Notes: generated by a model from the letters alone, not told the origin. Shown: positions 35,878 to 44,403, counted from the first letter of the stretch. The stretch is 64,000 nucleotides of DNA from Bacteroidaceae bacterium (GCA_017483605.1 JAFUWG010000010.1:1-64000), one strand, 5' to 3'. Numbers and translations are program-made.

Positions 35878-37224
35878 TTAGATTCCAGTGTAAGTGTGAG
35901 GGGTGATGGCACGAAGTTCCGCCTTCACGCTCTCCGACACGTCCAAGCCATCGATGAAGCCCGCGATGCTCTCGGCGGTGATGGCGGCATTGGTACGAGT
36001 GAGTGCCTTGAGTGCCTCGTATGGATGAGGATATGCCTCACGACGAAGAATCGTCTGGATGCCTTCCGCACACACTGCCCAGCAGTTGTCGAGGTCGCGA
36101 TTGATGGCATCCTGATTGAGCAGAAGTTTGCGAAGCCCCTTCAAGGTTGACTGGATGGAGATGACCATGTGACCCATCGGCACGCCCACGTTGCGAAGCA
36201 CGGTCGAGTCGGTCAGGTCACGCTGCAAACGGCTGACTGGCAACTTTTGGCTCAAGAAGGCAAGGATGGCGTTTGCCATGCCAAGGTTGCCCTCCGAGTT
36301 CTCAAAGTCAATGGGGTTCACCTTGTGAGGCATGGCGGAAGAACCGACCTCACCTGCCTTAATCTTCTGCTTGAAGTATTCCATCGAGACGTACATCCAG
36401 AAGTCGCGGTCGAGGTCGATGATGATGGTATTGATACGCTTCATGGCATCGAAGATGGCACCCATGTTGTCGTAGTTGCTAATCTGAGTGGTCCATTGTT
36501 CACGCTCCAAGCCCAACTTCTCGCTCACAAACTTGTTGCCAAAGGCTTTCCAATCGTAAGCGGGATAAGCAATGTGATGGGCATTATAATTACCTGTCGC
36601 ACCACCAAACTTAGCCGTTATCTTGCAAGCCTTCAACTGGTTCAGTTGCTCGGTCAGTCGATAGACATACACCATCACCTCCTTGCCCAAACGGGTAGGA
36701 GAGGCTGGCTGTCCGTGTGTCTTTGCCAACATCGGGATGTCTTTCCATTCGTCGGCATACTCCTGCAACTGGGCAATCAGTTCCTCCACCTGAGGATAGT
36801 ACACCTCAGCGAGTGCATCCTTGATGGTCAACGGGATGGAAGTGTTGTTGATGTCCTGACTGGTCAAACCAAAGTGAATAAACTCTTTATATTCGTCAAA
36901 GTTTCCGATTTTATCCAACTCCTCCTTGATGAAGTATTCCACTGCCTTCACGTCGTGATTCGTCACCTTTTCGATGTCCTTCACACGCTGAGCATCCGCC
37001 TCGGTGAAGTTGCGGTAGATGTCACGCAGCCGCTCGAAGAGGCTCTGATCGAAACTCTTCAACTGAGGCAAAGGCAGTTCGCAAAGCGTGATGATATACT
37101 CGATTTCAACCCGCACACGATACTTAATAAGTGCATATTCGGAAAAATAGGAAGCCAAGTCCTGTGTTTTACTTCTGTAACGGCCATCAATAGGAGAAAT
37201 GGCCGTAAGTGCATCAAGTTCCAT
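35878..37224 (-). CDS. purB: Adenylosuccinate lyase
   Basis: Purine biosynthesis enzyme of the fumarase/aspartase superfamily, splitting fumarate from SAICAR and adenylosuccinate. The signature GSSAMPHKVNP lies near residue 290, with TSQDINNTS and KTHGQPASPTRLGKE upstream. The 448-aa length is normal. It has its own promoter (37334-37341). Confidence 0.95.
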   Translation of the reverse strand: MELDALTAISPIDGRYRSKTQDLASYFSEYALIKYRVRVEIEYIITLCELPLPQLKSFDQSLFERLRDIYRNFTEADAQRVKDIEKVTNHDVKAVEYFIKEELDKIGNFDEYKEFIHFGLTSQDINNTSIPLTIKDALAEVYYPQVEELIAQLQEYADEWKDIPMLAKTHGQPASPTRLGKEVMVYVYRLTEQLNQLKACKITAKFGGATGNYNAHHIAYPAYDWKAFGNKFVSEKLGLEREQWTTQISNYDNMGAIFDAMKRINTIIIDLDRDFWMYVSMEYFKQKIKAGEVGSSAMPHKVNPIDFENSEGNLGMANAILAFLSQKLPVSRLQRDLTDSTVLRNVGVPMGHMVISIQSTLKGLRKLLLNQDAINRDLDNCWAVCAEGIQTILRREAYPHPYEALKALTRTNAAITAESIAGFIDGLDVSESVKAELRAITPHTYTGI

Positions 37225-37333
37225 ATTTTCTATACGTTTATACTAATCTGTCGGCGTCTCCGAGACGCTCTATACCTAAATGTGTCTAATTGATTGCTAA
37301 ATTAAACGATGATTGTCTTTTGCTTTTACGTTG

Positions 37334-37341
37334 CAAAGTTA
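37334..37341 (-). promoter_or_regulatory. -7 element of purB
   Basis: TAACTTTG followed by C... read on the minus strand matches TAnnTTTG and leaves a leader of about 105 nt before 37224. Confidence 0.45.
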
Positions 37342-37410
37342 ATGCTTTTTCGCCAAGAAAACGGGCTGTCACCCTAAGAAAATGCCTTTCGCCATGACAT
37401 TTACGCATTT

Positions 37411-37800
37411 TTAACCTTTATCGACGGCTGAAATGCGAAATGTGGTGTACACTTCTATCACCACAAAAATGACAAACAGTACCAGCCACGACGATGGCCC
37501 CACATACATGCCGCTATAGAAGCCCTGAGGCAGAAACATCAGCATGGCAGAAAGGATGAGTGCCACCATGCCAAACACACGTTGATGATAGAGTCGTCGC
37601 AAGGTCAATTCTTTGGGGTCACGCTCGGAATATTTCTGATAGAAAGGAGTCTGCACGAACCTGCCCACAGCAAACAACACCACCCCCACAGCCATCAGCC
37701 ACGGAGCCACGGCACGCATCGGCAGCCACCCGATAGCACCTACCACTACCAGCGTTTCGCCCAACATCTCCACATATCCCAAAATTCTGTCTCTTTCCAT
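37411..37800 (-). CDS. Small integral membrane protein
   Basis: A 129-aa protein with about four hydrophobic segments and the positive loop FYQKYSERDPKELTLRRLYHQR between helices 2 and 3. The start MERDRILGYVEML at 37800 follows the FtsB-like gene by 19 nt; an upstream frame overlaps that gene and is less likely. No family name is secure. Its pairing with the division protein suggests an envelope role (inference). Confidence 0.6.
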   Translation of the reverse strand: MERDRILGYVEMLGETLVVVGAIGWLPMRAVAPWLMAVGVVLFAVGRFVQTPFYQKYSERDPKELTLRRLYHQRVFGMVALILSAMLMFLPQGFYSGMYVGPSSWLVLFVIFVVIEVYTTFRISAVDKG

Positions 37801-37819
37801 CACAAAACTGGTCAATCGC

Positions 37820-38119
37820 CTAATCCTCGTCTTCCTCCACAATGAAAATATCTTCATTGTCAGTCTTCATGTAGTAGCGGCGGCGAGCCACTTCCTTCAC
37901 AGCCTCATGGTCGTTCTTCAAGGCATCGAGCGTCTGCTTGTCTGTGTCGAACTTTCGGTTATACTCTTCGATTTCCCCTTTCAGTTTTGCAATCTCCTGC
38001 CGCTGACCAATGCGGTTGACGATACTGCTTTCGCCAACAAAACCCGTCACACCGACAAAAATTGCCAGTGCCACAAAATACTTCAGTTTAAAAACCCAAT
38101 ACAAAATGGAACGTTTCAT
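37820..38119 (-). CDS. DivIC/FtsB-like septum formation protein
   Basis: A 99-aa bitopic protein with a short cytoplasmic N-terminus, one membrane helix (about 13-30), a coiled coil (about 38-80) and a short acidic tail, the plan of FtsB/DivIC proteins of the divisome. The sequence ARRRYYMKTDNEDIFIVEE after the coil matches the conserved family end. It is the first gene of a two-gene operon. Confidence 0.82.
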   Translation of the reverse strand: MKRSILYWVFKLKYFVALAIFVGVTGFVGESSIVNRIGQRQEIAKLKGEIEEYNRKFDTDKQTLDALKNDHEAVKEVARRRYYMKTDNEDIFIVEEDED

Positions 38120-38177
38120 AAGTTCTTTCCGTCCTCCAAAGTTGAAAAATTACAATTCAAATTACATTTTCGACCCA

Positions 38178-38185
38178 CAAAGATA
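38178..38185 (-). promoter_or_regulatory. -7 element of the FtsB-like operon
   Basis: TATCTTTG on the minus strand, about 55 nt before the start at 38119. Confidence 0.5.
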
Positions 38186-38227
38186 GATTAAAATTCATTA
38201 AACAGCAAATATCTTTCAAAGAATTTG

Positions 38228-38258
38228 TTGTAAAAACCGACAAAGATGCGTACTTTTG
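38228..38258 (+). promoter_or_regulatory. Promoter of the DUF4923 gene
   Basis: TTG (38228-38230), 20 bp, then TACTTTTG (38251-38258): canonical spacing, with a leader of about 40 nt. Confidence 0.7.
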
Positions 38259-38301
38259 TAGAAAATTACAGATTCACCTATCTATTCACTTGATTAAAAA
38301 C

Positions 38302-38949
38302 ATGAAAAAGAACATGATTAAACTTGCCCTTGTGGCAATGGTGGCATTCATCGCACCTACGACCATGAATGCACAACTCAACGAGATTCTCGGAAAAGCC
38401 AAAGAAGCCATCTCTGGTTCGTCCTCCACAGCCGGCACCGTCACCGATGTCATTGGCGACCTGCTCGGTTCCAGCAAAATCACAGAGAAGAATTTGTCTG
38501 GCACATGGGTGTACACGCAGCCTTGCGTTGCGTTCGAGAGCGAGAACGTGCTCAGCAACATCGGTGGCAGCGTAGCATCGTCGAAAGTCGAAGAGAAACT
38601 GAAAAAGGCTTTGGAAAAGGCAGGCATCAAGTCAGGCAAAGTGACCATCACCTTCAACACCGACAAGACATTTGCCATGAAGGTCAGCAAAAAGTCACTC
38701 TCTGGCACCTACGAGATTGACGGTTCCAACGTGATCCTCAATTTCACTTCACCCGCCCGCAGCATCAAGACGAACGCCAAAATTTCGTTGGGCACGTTGC
38801 AACTTGCCATGAATGCCGACAAGATGTTGGAAATCGTCAACACCATCACCACCAAGGCAAGTGCCTACTCCAGCCAGATGGCAACCGTCTCTTCGGTGCT
38901 CAGCCAGTACAACGGCATGTATCTCGGCATGAAGTTCAACAAGAAATAA
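38302..38949 (+). CDS. DUF4923 family secreted protein
   Basis: A periplasmic or surface protein of about 215 aa with a signal peptide ending TTMNAQ. The middle LSGTWVYTQPCVAFESEN and later SGTYEID and KISLGTLQLAMNADKML motifs form the lipocalin-like beta pattern of DUF4923. The start MKKNMIK at 38302 is preferred; an in-frame ATG at 38290 adds four residues. Monocistronic, ending at the family E repeat. Confidence 0.75.
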   Translation: MKKNMIKLALVAMVAFIAPTTMNAQLNEILGKAKEAISGSSSTAGTVTDVIGDLLGSSKITEKNLSGTWVYTQPCVAFESENVLSNIGGSVASSKVEEKLKKALEKAGIKSGKVTITFNTDKTFAMKVSKKSLSGTYEIDGSNVILNFTSPARSIKTNAKISLGTLQLAMNADKMLEIVNTITTKASAYSSQMATVSSVLSQYNGMYLGMKFNKK

Positions 38950-38951
38950 CA

Positions 38952-39035
38952 AAATGGGGGCACCCCAAAATCGGAGTGCCCCACATCAATCCATCGGAGT
39001 GCCCCACATCGATTCACAGATGTGGGGCACTCCGT
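38952..39035. repeat. Phased repeat, family E, at a convergent junction
   Basis: CGGAGTGCCCCACATC starts at 38972 and again at 38995, 23 bp apart, and its reverse complement follows at 39019-39034. A decayed inverted unit lies at 38952-38967. The last direct and inverted units form a 16-bp hairpin followed by TTTTTT, which should terminate the DUF4923 transcript. Confidence 0.88.
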
Positions 39036-39049
39036 TTTTTCGTTCTTTA

Positions 39050-40300
39050 TTATTTCCCAACTTTCACACGGACAGGATGATTCACGCCATCCTTCCAAGC
39101 ATCCAACGAGGCAAACCATTCTTTGGCCGAATGATAACCTTGCTCTTCTTTGTCGGCACAGAAACTGACATAGTAGCGAATCGAATTGCTACGGTCGGCT
39201 TCCACCGTGAACAAATAGTTCAAATCATCCTCCTGTGCCCCTTGGATATACTCCTTGGGCACATACACCGCCAAGCCCACAGGCTCAGGTGCCCACTGCT
39301 GCTTCTTGCCCATATCGGGGTAGTCACATCCCCACGATGCAGCAACACCGTCTGCATGCCAAAAGCCTTCAGACTGATGTCCACGTCGAGTTTCCTCGTC
39401 GGCTGTGGCACCCACCTTCTGCACACCCGTACAGAACCGATGGTCTCCTGCACCCTCCAACATCACATCCACCGTCAAGTCGCGATGTCCTGCATAGAGC
39501 GAATAATACTGGTGCATATCGTAAGTGCCGCCATCCGCAGCCTTCACCCCCAAGTCATACACTTCCACGACCGTCCGCAACGCACCACTCGTCACCACAC
39601 GTTGACCTCTCACCGCCACATCTGTCCAGTTCTCTGGTTGCAAGGTCTTCATGTTCCAATCTTTGAACGAGCCACATCCGATGGCATTACCTGCCCATAG
39701 CACATCCACGCCATATCCCTGCTGCAACTGCTCAGCCGACGTGTAGAACTGCGTCTCTGGCAACTCTATCCGCCTGTACTTCTTCCCATACAGGTCAATG
39801 TTCTGCCGATGGTCGAAGTAAATGCGATACCCCGTCAACTCCGACTCTATCGTTACGCCGTGCATATAAATGTCGTTAAACAAGAAACTCTTCCCCGGAG
39901 CCTCCACCTTCAGCACATCAGGATGCTTGTCCTGCTTGTCACGAATCTGCAACGCCGTATATACACGCGGCTTTTCGTCCGCATGACTTTCCTCCCCCGA
40001 CAGTTCCACCTGAAACGATTTCGTTTCCAACCCCTTCACATCCGTCAAGAAAAACACCTCATCCGCTCTCAAATCCCCATCCATATCATCCAACTGACAA
40101 GGCACTTCCCTACCCTCGCAAGTAACCCTTGCACTCTTCACCTCAAAGCCCACCTTCTTCACCTCCTTCAACCTCACCACCACAGGCTCATCCACCTTGT
40201 CCACACTCCACTCGTTCGAGACCGTCACCTTGACCGTCTTCGTTTGTGCCGATGCTGCCACCGAAAGCAGCCATAGACATATAAAAGAAATCTTTTTCAT
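39050..40300 (-). CDS. DUF4861 family secreted protein
   Basis: A 416-aa exported protein (signal peptide MKKISFICLWLLSVAASAQ) of the DUF4861 family, often found near polysaccharide-degradation genes. Recognisable parts are the N-terminal DEPVVVRLKEV, the FNDIYMHGVTIESELTGYRIYFDHRQ block and the late VGLAVYVP. No catalytic site is established. The start at 40300 is fixed by the promoter at 40325-40355. Confidence 0.75.
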   Translation of the reverse strand: MKKISFICLWLLSVAASAQTKTVKVTVSNEWSVDKVDEPVVVRLKEVKKVGFEVKSARVTCEGREVPCQLDDMDGDLRADEVFFLTDVKGLETKSFQVELSGEESHADEKPRVYTALQIRDKQDKHPDVLKVEAPGKSFLFNDIYMHGVTIESELTGYRIYFDHRQNIDLYGKKYRRIELPETQFYTSAEQLQQGYGVDVLWAGNAIGCGSFKDWNMKTLQPENWTDVAVRGQRVVTSGALRTVVEVYDLGVKAADGGTYDMHQYYSLYAGHRDLTVDVMLEGAGDHRFCTGVQKVGATADEETRRGHQSEGFWHADGVAASWGCDYPDMGKKQQWAPEPVGLAVYVPKEYIQGAQEDDLNYLFTVEADRSNSIRYYVSFCADKEEQGYHSAKEWFASLDAWKDGVNHPVRVKVGK

Positions 40301-40324
40301 AAATCCATGATTTTGTTGATACTG

Positions 40325-40355
40325 CAAAGGTAGCAAAAAAATTACATTGTTGCAA
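40325..40355 (-). promoter_or_regulatory. Promoter of the DUF4861 gene
   Basis: On the minus strand TTG (40353-40355), 20 bp, then TACCTTTG (40325-40332) followed by C. Confidence 0.7.
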
Positions 40356-40777
40356 TACTTTTTCCGCCGAGAGTTGCTTTTTTGCCCTCACCTTGAACTT
40401 CCGCCACGACAAGCCTATATCCGTGCTACAGGCTTGAATAATGTAGGCAAGTTCAAGGATACGTGCCCATTGTGCCATCGTCGTTGGCAATTCCTGCTCA
40501 GCACGGCCTTCTGCCAAATCCAAGCATGTATTGGTGATAGAAGTCAAGTTTGCGATTCACGCTCCTTTTTCCTTCCTGTTGAACTATCCGAATTTTTCGG
40601 ATAGTTGCTTCTTCCGTCAATTCTCTACTATTTTAAATGGTAGTTTACTGTACGCACATCTACCCCGAACAGTTCTGCCATTCTTTTCTGTGTCAGCCAA
40701 AACGTGCCGTCCTCATATTGTACTTAGACGTTTACGTTTCCAATGTCAGTTGTATATAGTATGATGTTGCTCTCCAT
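40345..40777 (-). pseudogene. RhuM family protein, broken
   Basis: Pieces of a RhuM-like protein are readable in three frames. Frame one starts MESNIILYTTDIGNVNV, hits TAA at about 40724-40726, then continues VQYEDGTFWLTQKRMAELFG. After a frameshift comes ELTEEATIRKIRIVQQEG and VNRKLDFYH. A third frame gives CLDLAEGRAEQELP. RhuM proteins are about 330 aa, so most of the middle is deleted. RhuM genes commonly sit inside restriction-modification loci, which fits the island upstream. Confidence 0.75.
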
Positions 40778-40871
40778 AATTCTAAATATACTCGCATTAG
40801 AAGAATTTGGTGTAATAGTTTACCAGTTTATCATCCATTTCCTTCAACTTCCTGATGACTTGGTTGCATCA

Positions 40872-41861
40872 TTATCTGAATCTGATTTGGAAATTGACCA
40901 CTATATAGAAGTCTTCGCCATCTTGATATACATATCCAAAATCACCCTTCTTACTATTCTTAGTTCCATCTTTGCCATTCTTATAGATGATTTTTTTCCT
41001 TTCTGCCTCAGTCAATTCTCGCTTTTCATCAATTCTCACCTTAGCTTCAGCCATTGCCAAAGTCTTGCAGGCTCCCCTATCTGGGCGGTCTAAATATGTA
41101 TGTTTGTAAAGGTAGTTTTCAAAAATATCGTCAGAGATAGCACGATAATAAAGCAATTCCCCATCTTTATCTACGTCAATATAGCCTCCAGTAAGTTTCT
41201 TGCGCCCGTTCCATTCGGTTGATGCAGTCATACCAGCAAATGAAGCAAAGAGCAAGCACTTTATTTTGGATTCATAGAAATAGTTAGGGTTTCTTGCTCC
41301 AAGTGGATTCTCTTTAGCAAGGGCAGCACACATATCCTCAATATTACTTGAATCTAGCCCCTCATTATATCCAATCTGCATAAGTAAGGCATGGCTGAGG
41401 ATTTCGTCCATTCGCCAATCAATCATCCGAAGATTCTGTTCGAATATTTCATTTCGACAGCCAGCATACTCCAAACTGTAGTCCTTCTTAATAGCATCAA
41501 TGATGTCACGGAAGCCCTCCTTGTAGTTTAACCGATACATTCCGTCAACGTCGCATCCAACAACTCTGTAAATAAAACCAGATGTTGAGGAACAGTTAAA
41601 CAATGTGGGCGAACTGCCAATGTGAGATTTTGCATTAGACAAATCAAGATTTAACCGATTCTCAATATACTCCGTAGCCCTCAAGGAAAAATTGCATGTA
41701 GCATTCAGAATAGCATATACAACATGAACCGAACATCTAAGAATTACGGAAAGTTGTTCGGGAGTCAATCCGTTTTTTCTTAGATATTGAGTAAGAAAGA
41801 CTTTTATTTCGTCTGAAGCCTCTTTCCTATAATCATCGTTTTCAAATTCTGACAGTTTCAT
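40872..41861 (-). CDS. HpaII-like restriction endonuclease with N-terminal HTH
   Basis: A 329-aa cytoplasmic protein. About residues 18-75 look like an XRE-type helix-turn-helix (YLRKNGLTPEQLSVILRCS). From about 75 on it matches HpaII-family restriction enzymes as I remember them: AKSHIGSSPTLFN, FYESKIKCLLFASFAGM, TEWNGRKKLTGGYIDV and the C-terminal FGYVYQDGEDFY with NFQIRF. The usual N-terminal part of that family is not seen. It overlaps the HNH gene by 4 nt. No DNA methyltransferase lies in the window, so it may act on modified or foreign DNA (inference). Confidence 0.62.
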   Translation of the reverse strand: MKLSEFENDDYRKEASDEIKVFLTQYLRKNGLTPEQLSVILRCSVHVVYAILNATCNFSLRATEYIENRLNLDLSNAKSHIGSSPTLFNCSSTSGFIYRVVGCDVDGMYRLNYKEGFRDIIDAIKKDYSLEYAGCRNEIFEQNLRMIDWRMDEILSHALLMQIGYNEGLDSSNIEDMCAALAKENPLGARNPNYFYESKIKCLLFASFAGMTASTEWNGRKKLTGGYIDVDKDGELLYYRAISDDIFENYLYKHTYLDRPDRGACKTLAMAEAKVRIDEKRELTEAERKKIIYKNGKDGTKNSKKGDFGYVYQDGEDFYIVVNFQIRFR

Positions 41862-42622
41862 AGTGATTCACGATATTTTTGATAATGAATAGCCAATAGT
41901 TCTTTGTCAGGATTAAATTTTTCGGGCATGATGATCTTCTTGCCATTGATTGAGGTGAGATAGTCACGGAAAGTGATTTCAGTTACGGTCTCTATCATTT
42001 GATCAGAAACAACAATGACATAGTCTGGCGTGACGGTGAAAAGGAAATGGTCGAACGCTCGGTGGAAGAGCGGGTTCATGCACAGCCCATTCTTGGGGTT
42101 AGTGCGGTTTCTCTTATCATCTGACCAGCTAGATATATGGCAAGCTTCTAGCAGTGGCGAATTGGAAATACCTGTGATACAACAATGATAATTGTATGCC
42201 GACAACACGGTATTATGAAAGAAACGCTGGTTTACACGTTGGCGTACCACTACTTCTCGTGTCTTGCCTTCAGGCAAGTCTTCCGTGCGTATCTCTGTAT
42301 ATTCTTCCAGCGTCTTTCCCATCCTTTGAGCCAGCAGCTGTTCGCTCTCGTAAATCACCTTTTCAGGATTCTCTTCAAATTCAGCCCAAACAATAGGGGC
42401 AAGGTTTCCTGTATGAGATAATCCTTTGGCTTGAACGCCACTGTCACAATGCCCGAAATTACAAATCTTCGTGTATAATCCACCTGGCGAGCGACCAATA
42501 ATCTTCGCCCACTTGATAATGTCGGGAGATAACTTGTGTGCTTTTATGAACGGAATCTTGCAATAGACATTAATTGCCATCTTCAGTTCATTCTCTGTCC
42601 AATTGGGATTTCTCTTCATCAT
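41858..42622 (-). CDS. HNH endonuclease
   Basis: A 254-aa nuclease. The N-terminal part NWTENELKMAINVYCKIPF is an SANT/Myb-like DNA-binding region seen in some Bacteroidetes HNH proteins. The HNH motif covers about 147-192: Cys147-Cys148 in CCITG, His162 in ACHISSWSDD, Asn178 in NPKNG and His187 in PLFHRAFD. The gene overlaps its neighbours by 4 nt on both sides, so three genes form one translational unit. Expected role: DNA cleavage in phage defence. Confidence 0.8.
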   Translation of the reverse strand: MMKRNPNWTENELKMAINVYCKIPFIKAHKLSPDIIKWAKIIGRSPGGLYTKICNFGHCDSGVQAKGLSHTGNLAPIVWAEFEENPEKVIYESEQLLAQRMGKTLEEYTEIRTEDLPEGKTREVVVRQRVNQRFFHNTVLSAYNYHCCITGISNSPLLEACHISSWSDDKRNRTNPKNGLCMNPLFHRAFDHFLFTVTPDYVIVVSDQMIETVTEITFRDYLTSINGKKIIMPEKFNPDKELLAIHYQKYRESL

Positions 42623-43008
42623 GCAGCAATATTTTCAATGTTTTCGAGAAAGGTCTTAAATGTGCGGCCTCTGTCATGGATGGCAAACCCCTTCACGTTT
42701 TCGAAGAAGAAGTCTGCGAAGAGGTCGTATTGCGTGGCATCTTCGGTAACACGCCAGACTTCCTCGTCGCTCATTTCATCTTGTAAGCCCTGCTGGAATT
42801 GTTTACGCGAAAGAAACTCGCGGACAGCAGAGATAATTTCCGCCTTTCGTTCTTCTGATTCATCCGAGCCTTCATTGTGCAGATAGTGGCTCAGCACCGC
42901 CATCTGATTCTCGTATGATGTCTCGCCATAAATCTTGATGCCGTCCTCGGTGATTTCCTCGGGGAAGGCTTCAAGTTTCAGGCCGTCTTTGAGTTTTCTT
43001 TTTGTCAT
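42619..43008 (-). CDS. Unknown protein of the restriction operon
   Basis: A 129-aa acidic protein starting MTKRKLKDGLKLEAFPEE at 43008, ending FKTFLENIENIAA. No transmembrane or signal segment. The frame is open upstream to 43059, but the basic start MTKRK is the more natural one. Its stop overlaps the HNH start, so it is likely a required partner, perhaps a specificity or control subunit. I do not recognise the family. Confidence 0.6.
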   Translation of the reverse strand: MTKRKLKDGLKLEAFPEEITEDGIKIYGETSYENQMAVLSHYLHNEGSDESEERKAEIISAVREFLSRKQFQQGLQDEMSDEEVWRVTEDATQYDLFADFFFENVKGFAIHDRGRTFKTFLENIENIAA

Positions 43009-43075
43009 AATCATCTGTATTTCTGACTTATCCACTAACTTTTCCGAGTTACCCACCAAATGTATTTATAGTTAT

Positions 43076-43376
43076 TCACGAACTCACTTCTTGTCCTCTT
43101 GGATATGCTCTGTCAAGTTTTGTTCCCCAAAAATCCTTTAGAGGATTCAGATACTCTGCATCCAGATTCCAATGTTGGGTTTTCTTGTAGTCACGATTTG
43201 CCTCCTTTATCGAGTTAGGAAGCCAGTCATCAAACCAGTGTCATATCTCGTATCTATCAATTCCTTTATCCCAAATATAGAAATCCTCATCTATGCACTT
43301 ATTTCTATCAATGGGTACATTCTTAAAACTCATTCCAGAGTTTTTCTAATTCTTCAAATGACATTTGTAGATTCAT
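43076..43376 (-). pseudogene. Broken small gene ahead of the restriction operon
   Basis: The frame starts MNLQMSFEELEKLWNEF at 43376, then stops at TAA. A +1 shift continues KNVPIDRNKCIDEDFYIWDKG and IDRYEI, an in-frame TGA follows where the family pattern YEIWHWFD expects Trp, and the frame then reads HWFDDWLPNS to RGQEVSS (stop 43076-43078). One frameshift and one nonsense change in about 300 bp mark a decayed gene, unless both are sequencing errors. It begins 5 nt after the HigA stop. Confidence 0.68.
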
Positions 43377-43381
43377 CTAAC

Positions 43382-43693
43382 CTAACCAACAACCAATGAG
43401 AATTTCAAGCCTAACGCTTTAGTTATAAGCATAAAAGTAGAAAGTTGCATATCTGTCTTACCTTGCTCCAGCGAAGAAATATACTCTCGCTTCTTACCTA
43501 TACGCTCGCCCAATTCTTGCTGCGTCAGTTTCTGACGCTTGCGCTCATCTCGCAGTAACTCGGAATAATACCAAGCCTCCGCTTTCGCCTGAAACTCCTT
43601 GCGTGATGGTGAACCTATAGGACCATACTTTTCAGTCAGGCAGTCATCTATTTGTGGCAACTTTGCCCACTTTTCATCACTAATCTTTATCAT
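43382..43693 (-). CDS. HigA-type antitoxin
   Basis: A 103-aa DNA-binding antitoxin. The C-terminal XRE helix-turn-helix (about 52-103) reads KLTQQELGERIGKKREYISSLEQGK. The start MIKISDEKW at 43693 overlaps the toxin stop by 4 nt. It neutralises the adjacent toxin and is expected to repress the operon. Confidence 0.85.
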   Translation of the reverse strand: MIKISDEKWAKLPQIDDCLTEKYGPIGSPSRKEFQAKAEAWYYSELLRDERKRQKLTQQELGERIGKKREYISSLEQGKTDMQLSTFMLITKALGLKFSLVVG

Positions 43694-44043
43694 AAACTGT
43701 CCTCCCATTCTTTTAATAGTCGTTCTGCTTTCTTAATCTCGGCAGGGTACTGCTTCGTACCCTTTTCAACAAAAGAGTTAAGCATCACCATACGATGGCA
43801 TTCCATAAAATTGTCTGAGTCAATGGCGAATAGTACGGTGCGGTACTCGTTGTTGCCAACAGACACACGCATCTCATAGAACTCTGTTTTCTCAAGGCGT
43901 TTCACAAATTTCGTACTGACAACGTATTTTGTCAGCATGATTTCGAACACATAATCATATTTGTCTCTTATCTTCTGAGGCAAGTTCTGATAGTATTCTT
44001 CAAACTCCTTCGTATATGTTGCTGCTCTAATTCTATCGTTCAT
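43690..44043 (-). CDS. HigB/RelE-type toxin
   Basis: A 117-aa toxin of the HigB (Gp49-like) branch of the RelE superfamily, expected to cut mRNA on the ribosome. Family pieces are FVKRLEKTEFYEMRVSVGNNEYRTVL-like strands (in short, YEMRVSV and EYRTVLFAID) and HRMVMLNSFVEKGTKQYP. The toxin-first order is typical of HigBA. The -7 element ends 4 nt before the ATG, so the message is probably leaderless. Confidence 0.85.
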   Translation of the reverse strand: MNDRIRAATYTKEFEEYYQNLPQKIRDKYDYVFEIMLTKYVVSTKFVKRLEKTEFYEMRVSVGNNEYRTVLFAIDSDNFMECHRMVMLNSFVEKGTKQYPAEIKKAERLLKEWEDSL

Positions 44044-44047
44044 GCCG

Positions 44048-44055
44048 CAAAAGTA
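44048..44055 (-). promoter_or_regulatory. -7 element implying a leaderless toxin mRNA
   Basis: TACTTTTG on the minus strand, CGGC, then the ATG at 44043. The spacing is identical to that at 32382-32389. Confidence 0.55.
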
Positions 44056-44225
44056 ATATATTTATTCCAATTATCCAAATATTTGGGAAGAAAAACGTTC
44101 TTTTTCTTTGTTTTCGTTATTATTGAGTTAGCATTGCATTCAGAACCTCCACGCTCTGTCTTCCGTCGCTTCTAATAACGACCACTCATAACCTCTGCTC
44201 ACAGCCTTACATGACTAATGAAACT

Positions 44226-44353
44226 TTTAGTTTGATTATAAAAATAGATTTGGCTTGATTATACAGAATAATTTGGCTTGAATACACAAAAGTGTAATCA
44301 AGCCAAATCGGAAGTTGTAATCAAGCCAAATTTTGAGGTGTAATCAGGCTAAA
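44226..44353. repeat. Six-unit 23-bp-phased inverted array, family F
   Basis: TTTGGCTTGATTATA-type units start at 44226, 44249 and 44272; their reverse complements TGTAATCAAGCCAAA start at 44293, 44316 and 44339. Both sets keep exactly 23 bp, with a 6-nt centre. The whole is a 128-bp palindrome-like array, about 170 bp upstream of the HigBA promoter and downstream of the DUF4252 gene. Confidence 0.92.
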
Positions 44354-44403
44354 TATTTGATAGATATCGGGCAGGAGGTGGGGAAGGTGATGGAAGAACA
44401 CAA

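Noticed and set aside
37411-37857. Longer start of the membrane protein gene at 37857
   Set aside because: It overlaps the FtsB-like gene by 38 nt and adds a basic stretch absent from the membrane plan; the start at 37800 fits the gene spacing.
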